Below are positions 36,875-45,508 of a stretch of 64,000 nt of DNA, piece after piece (the first letter of the stretch is position 1; every line of letters starts with the position of its first letter). This DNA is from BB31 sp964582525. Its GTDB lineage: Bacteria; Pseudomonadota; Gammaproteobacteria; Beggiatoales; Beggiatoaceae. The notes beneath the pieces were generated by a model. That model was given only the letters and a program-made list of their open reading frames with translations, did no database searches and was not told the DNA's origin. The stretch is from contig CAZOSP010000004.1 of assembly GCA_964582525.1 (NCBI GenBank), positions 1 to 64,000 of the forward strand, written 5' to 3'. The position numbers and the translations under genes are program-made.

Positions 36875-38653
36875 ATGACTTCTCTAAATCGCTCCACCTC
36901 TCTGTATTTACGCCTGCTCACCTATGTTAAACCTTACTGGCGCGTGTTCGCGCTGGTGATTTTTGCAATGGTCATCACTGCCATTACTGAGCCGCTCATT
37001 CCCGCCTTGCTTAAACCCTTATTAGACGGCGGCTTTGTCGAAAAAGACCCAGCGGTGATTAAAACCATCCCGCTGTTGTTAATCATCATCGCCCTGCTGC
37101 GCGGCGTGGCAACTTATGTGAGCCAAGTAGGACTGGCTTGGGTTGCCAGCAAAGTGGTCAAAGACCTGCGCCGCGACTTGTTTGAACGTCTCCTCAGCTT
37201 GCCCACTACTACTTTTGACAATACGTCATCAGGCGCGCTACTGTCGAAAGTCACCTACGATGTGAACCGCGTGATGCTCGCTACTACTGACGCGCTGCTG
37301 GTGTTGGTGCGCGACAGCCTCGCGGTGCTGGGACTGCTGGCGTGGATGTTTTACTTAAACTGGCAGCTTTCGCTGCTGGTGTTTACTATCCTGCCGCTGA
37401 TTATTGTGATTGTGAAAATCGCCAGCAAGCATCTGCGCCGCGATAATCTTTCCATGCAAACGGCGATGGGCGATATGACGCGGATTCTCGAAGAGGCTAT
37501 CAGCGGACATAAGCTGGTCAAGGTGTTTCGTGGACAGGTTTATGAAGCCCAGCGTTTTGAAGATGCCAACGGGCGTGTGCAGAAATTTGAAGTGCGCACC
37601 AAAGCTGTTTCACATTTGAGCATTTTTCTGGTGCAAATGCTCACCGCCGCCGCGCTAGCAGTGATTATTTATATCGCCGCACTATTGTCTGAACAGGATC
37701 AGCTATCAGTCGGCAGCTTTATTTCTTTGTTCACCGCAATGGGCATGTTATTCGCGCCGATTAAACGTCTCACCAAAGTCAACGAGCAAATACAGCAAGG
37801 CTTAGCAGCCGCGCAGAGCGTCTTTGAACTGATGGATAAAGCCATTGAAACAGACTCAGAGGTCACGCTTGTTGAAGCCGTAAACACGCGCAGCGCGGTT
37901 GTGTTGAGCGGTTCGGTCAGCTTCCAACAGGTGGATTTTTGCTATGCTGGCACAGCGCAAACAGTACTGCACGACATTAATTTGCACGTGAGCGCGGGGG
38001 AGAGCATCGCGCTAGTGGGCACCTCAGGCAGCGGCAAAACGACGCTGGCAAATTTGCTGGCGCGGTTTTACGACATTCCACGCGGACACCTATCGTTTGA
38101 TGGTATTGATATTAATGATTTACCACTGCGCGATTTACGCGATAACCTCGCACTGGTCAGCCAAGATGTGGTTTTGTTCAACGACACAGTGGCGGCTAAT
38201 ATTGCTTACGGCGGCATGGCGCACAGCTCCCGCGCCGCTATTGAGCAAGCCGCGCAAGCGGCTTATGCAATGGATTTTATTCAGGCTATGCCGCAGGGTT
38301 TGGATACCATGATTGGCGAGCGCGGCGTGAAGTTGTCGGGCGGACAACGCCAACGCCTGGCTATCGCCCGTGCTTTGCTCAAGGACGCGCCTATTTTGAT
38401 TTTTGATGAAGCGACTTCAGCACTGGATACACAAGCCGAACAACAGGTGCAAGCCTCTCTCGAAAAACTGCAAAAAAATCGCACCACCTTTATCATTGCG
38501 CATCGCCTTTCGACGATTGAAAAAGCGGATCGCATTGTGGTGATGGAAAACGGGCGCATTGTTGAAATGGGCAAGCATCAAGACTTGCTGCAAGCGGGGG
38601 GCGCGTATGCCAAGCTATATCAGGCACAACACGCGCTGCAAGATTTTTGTTAA
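36875..38653 (+). CDS. msbA: Lipid A/lipopolysaccharide flippase ABC transporter MsbA
   Basis: 592 residues, a half-transporter with six transmembrane helices (about 20-310) followed by an ATPase domain: Walker A LVGTSGSGKTTLANLLARFY near 380-399, signature VKLSGGQRQRLAIARALL near 487-504, Walker B ILIFDEATSALDTQAEQQ. It flips core-lipid A across the inner membrane; with lpxB at 56.4 kb it shows a standard LPS pathway. There is no adjacent lpxK. It is convergent with rnfA. The start shows no strong Shine-Dalgarno. Confidence 0.92.
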   Translation: MTSLNRSTSLYLRLLTYVKPYWRVFALVIFAMVITAITEPLIPALLKPLLDGGFVEKDPAVIKTIPLLLIIIALLRGVATYVSQVGLAWVASKVVKDLRRDLFERLLSLPTTTFDNTSSGALLSKVTYDVNRVMLATTDALLVLVRDSLAVLGLLAWMFYLNWQLSLLVFTILPLIIVIVKIASKHLRRDNLSMQTAMGDMTRILEEAISGHKLVKVFRGQVYEAQRFEDANGRVQKFEVRTKAVSHLSIFLVQMLTAAALAVIIYIAALLSEQDQLSVGSFISLFTAMGMLFAPIKRLTKVNEQIQQGLAAAQSVFELMDKAIETDSEVTLVEAVNTRSAVVLSGSVSFQQVDFCYAGTAQTVLHDINLHVSAGESIALVGTSGSGKTTLANLLARFYDIPRGHLSFDGIDINDLPLRDLRDNLALVSQDVVLFNDTVAANIAYGGMAHSSRAAIEQAAQAAYAMDFIQAMPQGLDTMIGERGVKLSGGQRQRLAIARALLKDAPILIFDEATSALDTQAEQQVQASLEKLQKNRTTFIIAHRLSTIEKADRIVVMENGRIVEMGKHQDLLQAGGAYAKLYQAQHALQDFC

Positions 38654-38670
38654 ACGACGCGCATTTCGTA

Positions 38671-38702
38671 AAGCTGCTAGGTTTTCAAAACCTAGAAGCT
38701 TT
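38671..38702. terminator. Family B palindrome between msbA and rnfA
   Basis: aagctgctaggtttt / aaaacctagaagctt with one mismatch, placed between the convergent stop codons at 38653 and 38735. A probable bidirectional terminator; the adjoining ctttctggcattattac is the reverse of the block seen at 6430 and 48838. Confidence 0.6.
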
Positions 38703-38734
38703 CTGGCATTATTACGAGTATATTGTGGTTATTC

Positions 38735-39307
38735 TTAAGCTAATCCTGCAAAGCCCATAAACGCCAGCGATAACAGTCCTGCAACGATGTAGGCAATCGG
38801 TGCGCCTTTGAAGGCATCTGGCACTGCTGCCAATGCCAGCCGCTCGCGTAAACCGGCAAACATCAGCAGCACCAGCGTGAAACCCAGCGCGGAACCAAAC
38901 CCGTATAGTAGGCTTTCGATAAAACTGTTTTCCTGTTGCACATTCAGCAAAGCCACCCCCAGCACTGCGCAGTTGGTGGTAATTAGGGGTAAGAAAATAC
39001 CCAAGACTTGATACAGGGCGGGTGAAGTTTTGCGCACCACCATTTCGGTAAACTGCACGACGACGGCAATCACTAAAATAAAGGTCAAAATTCTTAAAAA
39101 TCCTAGATTTAGCGGTGCTAAAACAAAGTGTTCTAGAATCCAACCGGCAAACGCCGCCAAGGTCAACACAAAGGTCGTTGCCAAGCCCATGCCCAGTGCT
39201 GAATCGAGTTTGTTGGATACGCCCATCAAGGGGCAAAGTCCTAAAAATTTGACCAGCACGACGTTGTTGACCAGCGCGGTGGAAAGGATGATAAGGAAAT
39301 ATTCCAT
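38735..39307 (-). CDS. rnfA: RnfA/RsxA electron-transport subunit
   Basis: 190 residues from ATG 39307 (AGGAACATTCAAC upstream; the frame to 39355 is unsupported). Six hydrophobic helices and the RnfA/NqrE signatures LVNNVVLVKFLGLCPLMGVS near 14-33 and LITTNCAVLGVALLNVQQ near 104-121. Rnf complexes pump ions while driving electrons to ferredoxin, for instance to nitrogenase. rnfB, C, D, G and E should follow in the same operon, but the next gene is convergent msbA, so this rnfA stands alone. It is divergent from nifL-nifA, the same neighbourhood as the nif-linked rnf1 cluster of Azotobacter. Confidence 0.92.
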   Translation of the reverse strand: MEYFLIILSTALVNNVVLVKFLGLCPLMGVSNKLDSALGMGLATTFVLTLAAFAGWILEHFVLAPLNLGFLRILTFILVIAVVVQFTEMVVRKTSPALYQVLGIFLPLITTNCAVLGVALLNVQQENSFIESLLYGFGSALGFTLVLLMFAGLRERLALAAVPDAFKGAPIAYIVAGLLSLAFMGFAGLA

Positions 39308-39350
39308 GTTGAATGTTCCTGCTTGAAGGGCTGAAAATGCTAAAGGTAGC

Positions 39351-39366
39351 CACAATATCTATGCCA
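39351..39366 (-). promoter_or_regulatory. Sigma-54-like promoter for rnfA
   Basis: Minus strand TGGCATAGATATTGTG compares with the consensus TGGCAYRNNNNTTGCW: the -24 GG block is intact and the -12 block reads TTGT instead of TTGC. It lies about 44-60 bases before the rnfA ATG. Weak on its own; supported by the NifA-type site upstream. Confidence 0.4.
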
Positions 39367-39483
39367 GTGCTTTATGCCTTCAAACAAAGCTTTGCTATTG
39401 TTTGATTTATAAGATTTTTATGGAGACTCTTAAGTCATATTGCCCATCGTTACAAGTAAACGGGATGAAAAATAGCGCGGATT

Positions 39484-39499
39484 GTATTTATCTTGACAA
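39484..39499. promoter_or_regulatory. NifA-type upstream activator site TGT-N10-ACA
   Basis: TGTATTTATCTTGACA matches TGT-N10-ACA exactly. It stands about 120 bases upstream of the sigma-54-like element of rnfA, a usual NifA enhancer distance, and about 150 bases before nifL. The motif is short and may arise by chance, but the location between rnfA and nifLA is apt. Confidence 0.45.
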
Positions 39500-39553
39500 T
39501 TCCTTCTTTGCTATTTGTAGATTTTCTTACAAAAAACCGATAAACACCCTCTC

Positions 39554-39586
39554 AAACCTTCTAAGTTTTTGAAACCTAGAAGGTTT
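39554..39586. repeat. Family B palindrome upstream of nifL
   Basis: aaaccttctaagttttt / gaaacctagaaggttt with one mismatch. It lies in the 341-base rnfA-nifL gap, in the probable 5' leader of nifL, where it could impede transcription or be a mobile insertion. Confidence 0.65.
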
Positions 39587-39648
39587 AGCGCATGGTATAA
39601 ATCTCGCTTGAAGCGCAAGCCTGTGTAAAAAACAATGGGGTATTCCAC

Positions 39649-41292
39649 ATGGCACAGTCAGCCACGACCGAACTTTTTGACACCATTAGCCGTTTTCTAG
39701 CCTCACCGCCGGAAGGGACGCCAGTGGAAATCCTTGATGCCTTTACTTTTCAATATCAAAAAACCTATTTGCCGCCCAAGCTGTTTTTAGAAACCGTCGA
39801 ACAAGCCCCGATAGCCATTTCAATCACCGATCCCAAAGCGCAGATTTTGTATGTCAATGCAGCCTTTGAAGCGCTGACCGGCTATGTTCGTGAAGATGTG
39901 ATTGGTAAAAATGAGTCGCTATTGTCGAGCAAATCCACCCCTGCAAGCGTCTATGAAGATTTATGGAACACTATACAGGCGCGTCGGGTGTGGCGCGGTG
40001 CGCTGGTCAATCACCGCAAAACGGGTGAGGAATACTTAGCCGAATTAATCATTTCGCCGGTATTGACTAAGCCAGGCGAAATTGGCTATTTTTTGGGAAT
40101 GCACCGCAACATTACCGAAGTCCATCAACTTGAACAACGCCTAAAATTTCAAAAAATCCTCACTGAATCAGCATTAGATGCCGCCCCTGTGGTGATGGCA
40201 ATGATCAGCAGTGAAGGCACAATTTTGCTGCACAATCAAGCCTATCAACGCTTGCGCAAAGATTTTAAAAACGACGAACCGGCGCGTTTGTTTTTAAACG
40301 CTTTAGAACGCGAATTGGGTACGGATTTAAGCTGTTTGTGTGAGGCAAATAAAAACAAAACCACCGAACAGAACAAAGGCTTTTCTAACATAGAAGTGCG
40401 CATCGATCCGCCCGCCCGCAATCCGCGCTGGTTTGCCTGTTCCGGCGTGCGTGTGCATGAATTAGACGAAGACGTGCATCATTATTTCAGTCCCAATGCC
40501 GGGCAACGCTGTTATTTGCTATTAGTCGCAAACGAAATTACCGCCGCCCGACAACGCATCCAAGAAGCCCGTATGAATTTAATTCGCGGCAGCATGTCTG
40601 ACCAACAAACGAATCAGACCCTGCGCGAAGCCATGTCAGCAGCGATTTTCAAGCTGCAAGCCCCGCTCAATATCATCAAAGCCGCCCTTGCCATGCCCGC
40701 CCAAAATGACGCACAAACAGGCTTACGCAGCGTTTTGCAACAAGCATTAGAAACCGGCGAAGAAGCCATGCAGAGCCTGCGTTACGCGCTGCCTGTTCAG
40801 GTCATGGAACAAAGTTCACTGGTCAATCTCAACGAAGTTTTACACGAAGTCATCCAGCTATCCACCGACAAGCTGCTGGCAAATGGCGTGGTTGTCGATT
40901 GGCGACCAGCACCGGTCTTGCCCTCGGTCATTGGTCAAGCCAACGCCCTGCGACGCTTATTTAAGTATTTGATTGATAATGCTATTTGTGCAGTCAACGA
41001 AGTGCAAAGCGAATACCGCGAAGTGCGCTTACAAACCTCAGTACAAGGACGCGAATTGCGGGTTGAAATCATTGACAATGGTTGCGGCATTGAAGAAAAC
41101 GAACGGCTCAAAGTATTTGAACCCTTTTTTTGTGGCTGGCGACAAAACAAAGGACACGCCGGCATGGGCTTAAGCATGGCAAGGGAAATCGCCTTAGATC
41201 ACAACGGCAACATAGAAATTGATGCTGATTTTCTCGGCGGTTGTCGTATTTTTGTCTGCCTGCCATTGGCAGGTGAGGAGCCACGCTCGTGA
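39649..41292 (+). CDS. nifL: NifL-type PAS sensor, anti-activator of NifA
   Basis: 547 residues. PAS1 (about 45-155: TVEQAPIAISITDPKAQILY, YLAELIISPVLTK) is the FAD-binding redox domain of NifL; PAS2 (about 175-295) is diverged; the central H-like region (about 330-380) carries FKLQAPLNIIKAALAMP with no HExxxP phospho-acceptor; a GHKL nucleotide-binding domain follows (IDNAICAVNEV, IDNGCGIEE, HAGMGLSMAREIALDHNG). NifL inhibits NifA when oxygen or fixed nitrogen is present, with ADP and PII (GlnK) as further inputs. It overlaps nifA by four bases, so the two are made in stoichiometric amounts. Confidence 0.9.
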   Translation: MAQSATTELFDTISRFLASPPEGTPVEILDAFTFQYQKTYLPPKLFLETVEQAPIAISITDPKAQILYVNAAFEALTGYVREDVIGKNESLLSSKSTPASVYEDLWNTIQARRVWRGALVNHRKTGEEYLAELIISPVLTKPGEIGYFLGMHRNITEVHQLEQRLKFQKILTESALDAAPVVMAMISSEGTILLHNQAYQRLRKDFKNDEPARLFLNALERELGTDLSCLCEANKNKTTEQNKGFSNIEVRIDPPARNPRWFACSGVRVHELDEDVHHYFSPNAGQRCYLLLVANEITAARQRIQEARMNLIRGSMSDQQTNQTLREAMSAAIFKLQAPLNIIKAALAMPAQNDAQTGLRSVLQQALETGEEAMQSLRYALPVQVMEQSSLVNLNEVLHEVIQLSTDKLLANGVVVDWRPAPVLPSVIGQANALRRLFKYLIDNAICAVNEVQSEYREVRLQTSVQGRELRVEIIDNGCGIEENERLKVFEPFFCGWRQNKGHAGMGLSMAREIALDHNGNIEIDADFLGGCRIFVCLPLAGEEPRS

Positions 41293-42812
41293 GCAGTTTA
41301 GAAAACCAACTAGAAACACTGTATCAAGTCAGCCAAGTGCTGAGTCGTTCGCTAGACTTCCGCGACACGCTTGCCGAAGTGCTGAGTATCCTCAATAACA
41401 TGGGAAATTTTAGTCACGGCATGATCAGCCTAGTAGACGAAGACAGCGGCGATCTGCTGATGATTGCTCTGCACAAAGAAGAATCCGATCCGTTTCCCAT
41501 GCGCACCGCCCGCTACAAACCCGGCGAAGGCGTGATTGGTACTATTATCAATACCGGCGAGCCGCTGGTGCTAGAACGCATTATTGACGATGCGCGCTTT
41601 CTCGACCGACTGGGCGTATATGACCGCTACCGTCCCTTTATCGCTGTACCCATCAGCATCGGCGAACAAGTTGCCGGAGTACTCGCGGCACAACCGCTCA
41701 ACGAATTTTCGCTTAGCCAAGACGAGCGTTTTCTAAAAATGGTGGGTAATCTGATCGGACAAAGCGTGCGTTTAGCGAAAACCATAGAAGACGAACAACA
41801 AGCCCTAAAAATCGAGCGCGATAGCCTGCGCCGCAAAGTGCGCGGCGAACACGGTTTCGCCAATATGATCGGGCATTCACGCTCCATGCGATTGATTTTT
41901 GAACAAATTCGCCAAGTCGCTAAATGGAACACCACAGTATTGATTCGCGGCGAATCCGGCACCGGTAAAGAACTGATCGCCAACGCCATTCACTACAACT
42001 CGCCCCGCGCCAACGGACCTTTCATTAAACTCAACTGCGCCGCGCTGCCCGACAACTTGCTCGAATCTGAATTATTTGGACACGAAAAAGGCGCGTTTAC
42101 CGGTGCCATTAACCAACGCAAAGGACGTTTTGAGCAAGCCAACGGCGGCACCCTGTTTTTAGACGAAATCGGCGAAATCAGCCCAGCATTCCAAGCCAAA
42201 CTGCTGCGCGTTTTACAAGAAGGCGAATTTGAGCGCGTCGGTGGCAACCGCACCTTGAGCGTTGACGTGCGCGTCATTGCCGCCACCAACAAAGACCTAG
42301 AAGCCGAAGTACAACAAGGTGAATTCCGCGAAGACCTCTACTATCGCCTCAATGTCATGCCCATATACCCGCCGCCGCTGCGCGAGCGCAGCGAAGACAT
42401 ACCCGAACTGGCGCGTTTTCTAGTCAGCAAAATCAGCAAAGCGCAAGGGCGCGAACTCAAAATAGACGACAGCGCGATCCGTCTGCTGATGCGCCACGAC
42501 TGGCCCGGCAACGTGCGTGAACTGGAAAATTGCCTAGAACGCGCCGCCGTGATGAGCGATGGACAAATTGATGCCCACGCCATCAATCTCACCGGTCTTG
42601 AAAGCAGTTTGCAACCCGCCAGCTTTACGCCCAACGGCGCGGCAAGCAAAATCGACCTAGACGATCCCGATCTTGACGAGCGCGAGCGCGTTATCGCCGC
42701 CCTCGAACAAGCTGGTTGGGTGCAAGCCAAAGCCGCCCGTCTGCTGGGCATGACTCCGCGCCAAATTGGTTATCGCATACAAACTTTGAATATTCGCCTG
42801 AAACAATTTTAG
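41289..42812 (+). CDS. nifA: NifA, sigma-54-dependent activator of nitrogen fixation
   Basis: 507 residues from GTG 41289, overlapping the nifL stop. GAF domain (about 20-165), sigma-54 AAA+ domain (about 195-420) with Walker A GESGTGKELIANA, the sigma-contact loop GHEKGAFTGAI, GGTLFLDEIGEISPAFQAKL and RVIAATNKDLEAEVQQGEFR, then a linker and a C-terminal Fis-type HTH (AKAARLLGMTPRQIGYRIQ). The linker between AAA+ and HTH lacks the cysteines of oxygen-sensitive NifA, which agrees with control by NifL. No nif structural gene is in the window. Confidence 0.92.
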   Translation: MSSLENQLETLYQVSQVLSRSLDFRDTLAEVLSILNNMGNFSHGMISLVDEDSGDLLMIALHKEESDPFPMRTARYKPGEGVIGTIINTGEPLVLERIIDDARFLDRLGVYDRYRPFIAVPISIGEQVAGVLAAQPLNEFSLSQDERFLKMVGNLIGQSVRLAKTIEDEQQALKIERDSLRRKVRGEHGFANMIGHSRSMRLIFEQIRQVAKWNTTVLIRGESGTGKELIANAIHYNSPRANGPFIKLNCAALPDNLLESELFGHEKGAFTGAINQRKGRFEQANGGTLFLDEIGEISPAFQAKLLRVLQEGEFERVGGNRTLSVDVRVIAATNKDLEAEVQQGEFREDLYYRLNVMPIYPPPLRERSEDIPELARFLVSKISKAQGRELKIDDSAIRLLMRHDWPGNVRELENCLERAAVMSDGQIDAHAINLTGLESSLQPASFTPNGAASKIDLDDPDLDERERVIAALEQAGWVQAKAARLLGMTPRQIGYRIQTLNIRLKQF

Positions 42813-42830
42813 TCTCAGGCGCGTTTTTTT
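42795..42830 (+). terminator. Intrinsic terminator of nifLA
   Basis: cgcctga ... tcaggcg stem (13-base loop) with a tail of seven T. The left arm lies within the last codons of nifA and the loop contains its stop. Confidence 0.75.
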
Positions 42831-42840
42831 AATAACTTAG

Positions 42841-42868
42841 TTGACAATCCCTGAAAAGAGCGTACACT
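42841..42868 (+). promoter_or_regulatory. Sigma-70 promoter of the cold-shock gene
   Basis: Perfect TTGACA, 16-base spacer, TACACT. It predicts a transcript start near 42875 and a 5' leader of about 150 bases, as is typical of cspA-type genes. Confidence 0.7.
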
Positions 42869-42974
42869 AAAAGGCAGCTTGAAAGTCTGAGTTATTTATA
42901 TGTGGTCGCGTCGATAGTCTTTAATAGTTCTTTCCTGCGTTTCATGATAAATCCGTAACATTTCTAGCAAGACC

Positions 42975-43002
42975 TGTCTTTAACTTCCCTAAAGACAATT
43001 TT
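42975..43002 (+). promoter_or_regulatory. Leader hairpin in cold-shock mRNA
   Basis: tgtcttta / taaagaca (8-bp perfect stem, 7-base loop) followed by atttttaat, 25 bases before the start codon. It could be a weak terminator/attenuator or a temperature-sensitive structure that affects ribosome access. Confidence 0.5.
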
Positions 43003-43026
43003 TAATATTCAAATTAGGATAGTATT

Positions 43027-43236
43027 ATGTCTACGACGACTGGCACCGTAAAATGGTTTAACGAAACAAAAGGTTTTGGCTTTATTGAGCAAGAATCTGG
43101 CGGTCCTGATGTATTCGCACATTTCAAAGCGATTAGCGGTAGTGGCTTCAAAACCTTAACTGAAGGTCAACGAGTTGAATTTACCGTGACTAAAGGACCT
43201 AAAGGTCTGCAAGCTGAAAACATCGTTAGACTGTAA
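43027..43236 (+). CDS. Cold-shock domain protein (CspA family)
   Basis: 69 residues with RNP1 KGFGFIEQES and RNP2-like DVFAHFKAI of the nucleic-acid-binding cold-shock beta barrel. It starts MSTTTGTVKWFNETKGFGFI. RNA chaperone; control is likely through its long leader. AGGATAGTATT precedes the ATG, and a strong terminator follows. Confidence 0.96.
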   Translation: MSTTTGTVKWFNETKGFGFIEQESGGPDVFAHFKAISGSGFKTLTEGQRVEFTVTKGPKGLQAENIVRL

Positions 43237-43279
43237 GTGAGTGCTGACGTGAATTGACTGTAAAAAGTCTGTTCAAATA

Positions 43280-43312
43280 AAAAGGGTAGAACATCTGTTC
43301 TGCCCTTTTTTA
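43280..43312 (+). terminator. Intrinsic terminator of the cold-shock gene
   Basis: aaagggtagaaca / tgttctgcccttttttatt: long stem with a T tract directly after. Confidence 0.85.
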
Positions 43313-43434
43313 TTGCAAGCAATAAACCTGATGGCTTAGACATCAGGATTGTGCCGACTGGCTACAGCCGAAAATCCGTAAACCACACCGAGACACAAAG
43401 AAAAATCGCCGTCTTCTCCTAAAAAAGAGCCCTA

Positions 43435-44769
43435 ATGCCCCGCCGCCATAAAAGAAAACCGCTACCGCCCGAACTTGTGCAAGCCACTATTGAAGACCTG
43501 TCTCACGAAGGACGCGGCATTGCCCATCTACACGGCAAAACCATTTTTATTGACAACGCCTTACCCGGAGAAAACGTGTGGTTTCGCTACACCGCGCTGC
43601 ACGGACGTTTTGATGAGGGTGAAGCAATAAACATCGACAATTCCAGCGAGCAGCGTGTTAAACCCCAATGCCCGCATTTTGGCGTGTGCGGTGGTTGCAG
43701 TTTGCAGCATCTCAGCCCTCAAGCGCAGATCGCGCTCAAGCAAAAAACCTTGCTAGAGCAATTTATCCATCTCGGACAAGTTGAACCTGGACAGCTATTG
43801 CCGCCGCTGACGGGGCGGGTGTGGGGCTATCGCCACAAGGCGCGTTTGGGGGTGAAACATGTGGCAAAAAAAGGCGGCGTATTGGTGGGATTTCGAGAAA
43901 AACGCAGCCCTTATGTGACAGATATGCAGTCTTGCGTAGTATTACAGGACGCGGTTGGACAGCGCATCATGGCGTTGCGCGAACTGCTTGACGGGCTAGA
44001 GGCTAAACAACAAATTGCGCAAATCGAAGTGGCGATTGGCGAGGATAACAGCGCGCTGGTGTTGCGCAATCTCGCGCCGCTGAAGCAAGCCGATAGCGAT
44101 ACACTCATCGCTTTTGCGCAAAATACCGGCTTGCAGCTTTATTTACAACCCGGCGGACCTCAAACTGTCGCGCCTTTGTACCCGCAAAATCCGAGTGATT
44201 TACATTATCAGTTGCCGCTAGATTTAGATTTGGCTTTTCGTCCCAGCGATTTCACCCAAGTCAACCCGACGCTTAATCGGCTTATGATTGAACGTGCTTT
44301 GGAGCTTCTCGCGCCTAACAAGCAGGACTCGATTTTGGAATTGTTTTGTGGACTGGGCAATTTCACCCTGCCGCTTGCGACTTGCGCTGGGCGCGTCATG
44401 GCAGTGGAAGGCGAAGCCAGTCTGCTAGAACGCGCCGCACAAAATGCGCAGCGTTGCGGTCTTGAAAATGTACAGTATGCGGTGGCGAATTTACTGGAAA
44501 CGCAAAAAGACAGTGATTGGCTATTGGGCGATTACAACAAAATACTCCTTGATCCGCCCCGTAGCGGTGCTATAGAAATTATCCAACAGCTTGATTTTAC
44601 TCAAGTTGAGTGCATACTGTACATTTCCTGTAATCCCGCTACGCTGGCACGCGACAGCGGCGAACTGGTGCATCAACACGGCTTCACGCTCACACAAGCG
44701 GGCGTGATGGACATGTTCCCGCACACCGCGCATGTTGAGTCGATAGCCTTATTTCAACGCTCATGTTGA
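43435..44769 (+). CDS. rlmD: 23S rRNA (uracil1939-C5)-methyltransferase RlmD
   Basis: 444 residues. N-terminal TRAM domain with ATIEDLSHEGRGIAHLHGKT near 18-37; [4Fe-4S] cysteines in CPHFGVCGGCSLQHL (about 80-94) plus CVV near 162; methyltransferase domain with DFTQVNPTLNRLMIERALEL, SAM loop LELFCGLGNFTLPLA, and catalytic ILYISCNPATLARDSG near 400. Makes m5U1939 of 23S rRNA using SAM. No strong Shine-Dalgarno. It ends next to a repeat hairpin. Confidence 0.94.
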   Translation: MPRRHKRKPLPPELVQATIEDLSHEGRGIAHLHGKTIFIDNALPGENVWFRYTALHGRFDEGEAINIDNSSEQRVKPQCPHFGVCGGCSLQHLSPQAQIALKQKTLLEQFIHLGQVEPGQLLPPLTGRVWGYRHKARLGVKHVAKKGGVLVGFREKRSPYVTDMQSCVVLQDAVGQRIMALRELLDGLEAKQQIAQIEVAIGEDNSALVLRNLAPLKQADSDTLIAFAQNTGLQLYLQPGGPQTVAPLYPQNPSDLHYQLPLDLDLAFRPSDFTQVNPTLNRLMIERALELLAPNKQDSILELFCGLGNFTLPLATCAGRVMAVEGEASLLERAAQNAQRCGLENVQYAVANLLETQKDSDWLLGDYNKILLDPPRSGAIEIIQQLDFTQVECILYISCNPATLARDSGELVHQHGFTLTQAGVMDMFPHTAHVESIALFQRSC

Positions 44770-44774
44770 TGACA

Positions 44775-44795
44775 TTCCCAAGTGCCACTTGGGAA
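44775..44795. repeat. Short palindrome after rlmD
   Basis: ttcccaagtgccacttgggaa followed by cgagat, between the convergent rlmD and ABM genes. This sequence type is a widespread dispersed repeat in many genomes rich in small mobile elements; here it can serve as terminator for both genes. Confidence 0.6.
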
Positions 44796-44801
44796 CGAGA
44801 T

Positions 44802-45257
44802 TTAAGCCACTTGCTGAAATTGCACCTTAGCCTGACGTGCGGCTCGCGCTTGCTCAGGCGAATAGGCTTGTCCTGCCCACATCATATCGTAAGCCACTTC
44901 TTCATTGCCATTTTCACACAAATCCAGCACCTCCTGAAACAAGGGTTGAAAAGTCTCAGAACGGTGTGAACGCTCGTGATTCTCAAACGAATTCCAAAAA
45001 GTAATCACCAAAGCTTCGCGCCCTTTTAAGGGATTTTCCACCGCTCGCCCAAGCGTGCTACCCTCATTAGAAATCATACCGCTGTTAAGGGCGACAAAGC
45101 CACCGATAAAACCGCTGTCGGAATGATAAGTTTTAACATTTTCACACAGCACAGCAACGCGCTCTTCTAAATCCTCAACACTGTATTCAGGCTTAAGGAT
45201 AATACGATTGACCGTTACCACGCCACCGTTTGGAAAGCCAGGAATAAGATCAGACAT
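44802..45257 (-). CDS. Antibiotic-biosynthesis-monooxygenase (ABM)-like protein
   Basis: 151 residues with a dimeric alpha-beta-barrel pattern: VVTVNRIILKPEYSVEDLEE, then GREALVITFWNSFENHERSH and FQPLFQEVLDLCENG. Such proteins include quinone monooxygenases and heme-degrading enzymes, but many have no known role. Strong AGGAGG before the ATG suggests high translation. The divergent gap to cheR (about 250 bases) shows nothing clear. Confidence 0.65.
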   Translation of the reverse strand: MSDLIPGFPNGGVVTVNRIILKPEYSVEDLEERVAVLCENVKTYHSDSGFIGGFVALNSGMISNEGSTLGRAVENPLKGREALVITFWNSFENHERSHRSETFQPLFQEVLDLCENGNEEVAYDMMWAGQAYSPEQARAARQAKVQFQQVA

Positions 45258-45508
45258 GAAACACCTCCTAGATTGATTGAAGATAACTATATCAGTTATG
45301 TCTAATATATATTCTTGAGTATTTTTATCAAGATTTATGTGGAAAAATTTTCAGAGACTGAACACTTACCTTTTGTGGTGATTTTGCAAACACAATGAGG
45401 CTGATCGGTTTTTTGCAGGGGGAGTGAATGGTTAGAAAAATATATCGTATAATGCTGCTTGCTCTGTTTCTGCGAAGCTGTCCTTTATATCAATATGTGA
45501 CTAGATGG

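Noticed and set aside
38712..39353. Alternative 213-residue minus-strand frame over rnfA
   Set aside because: A shadow of rnfA in another frame; rnfA has clear family motifs and a ribosome-binding site.
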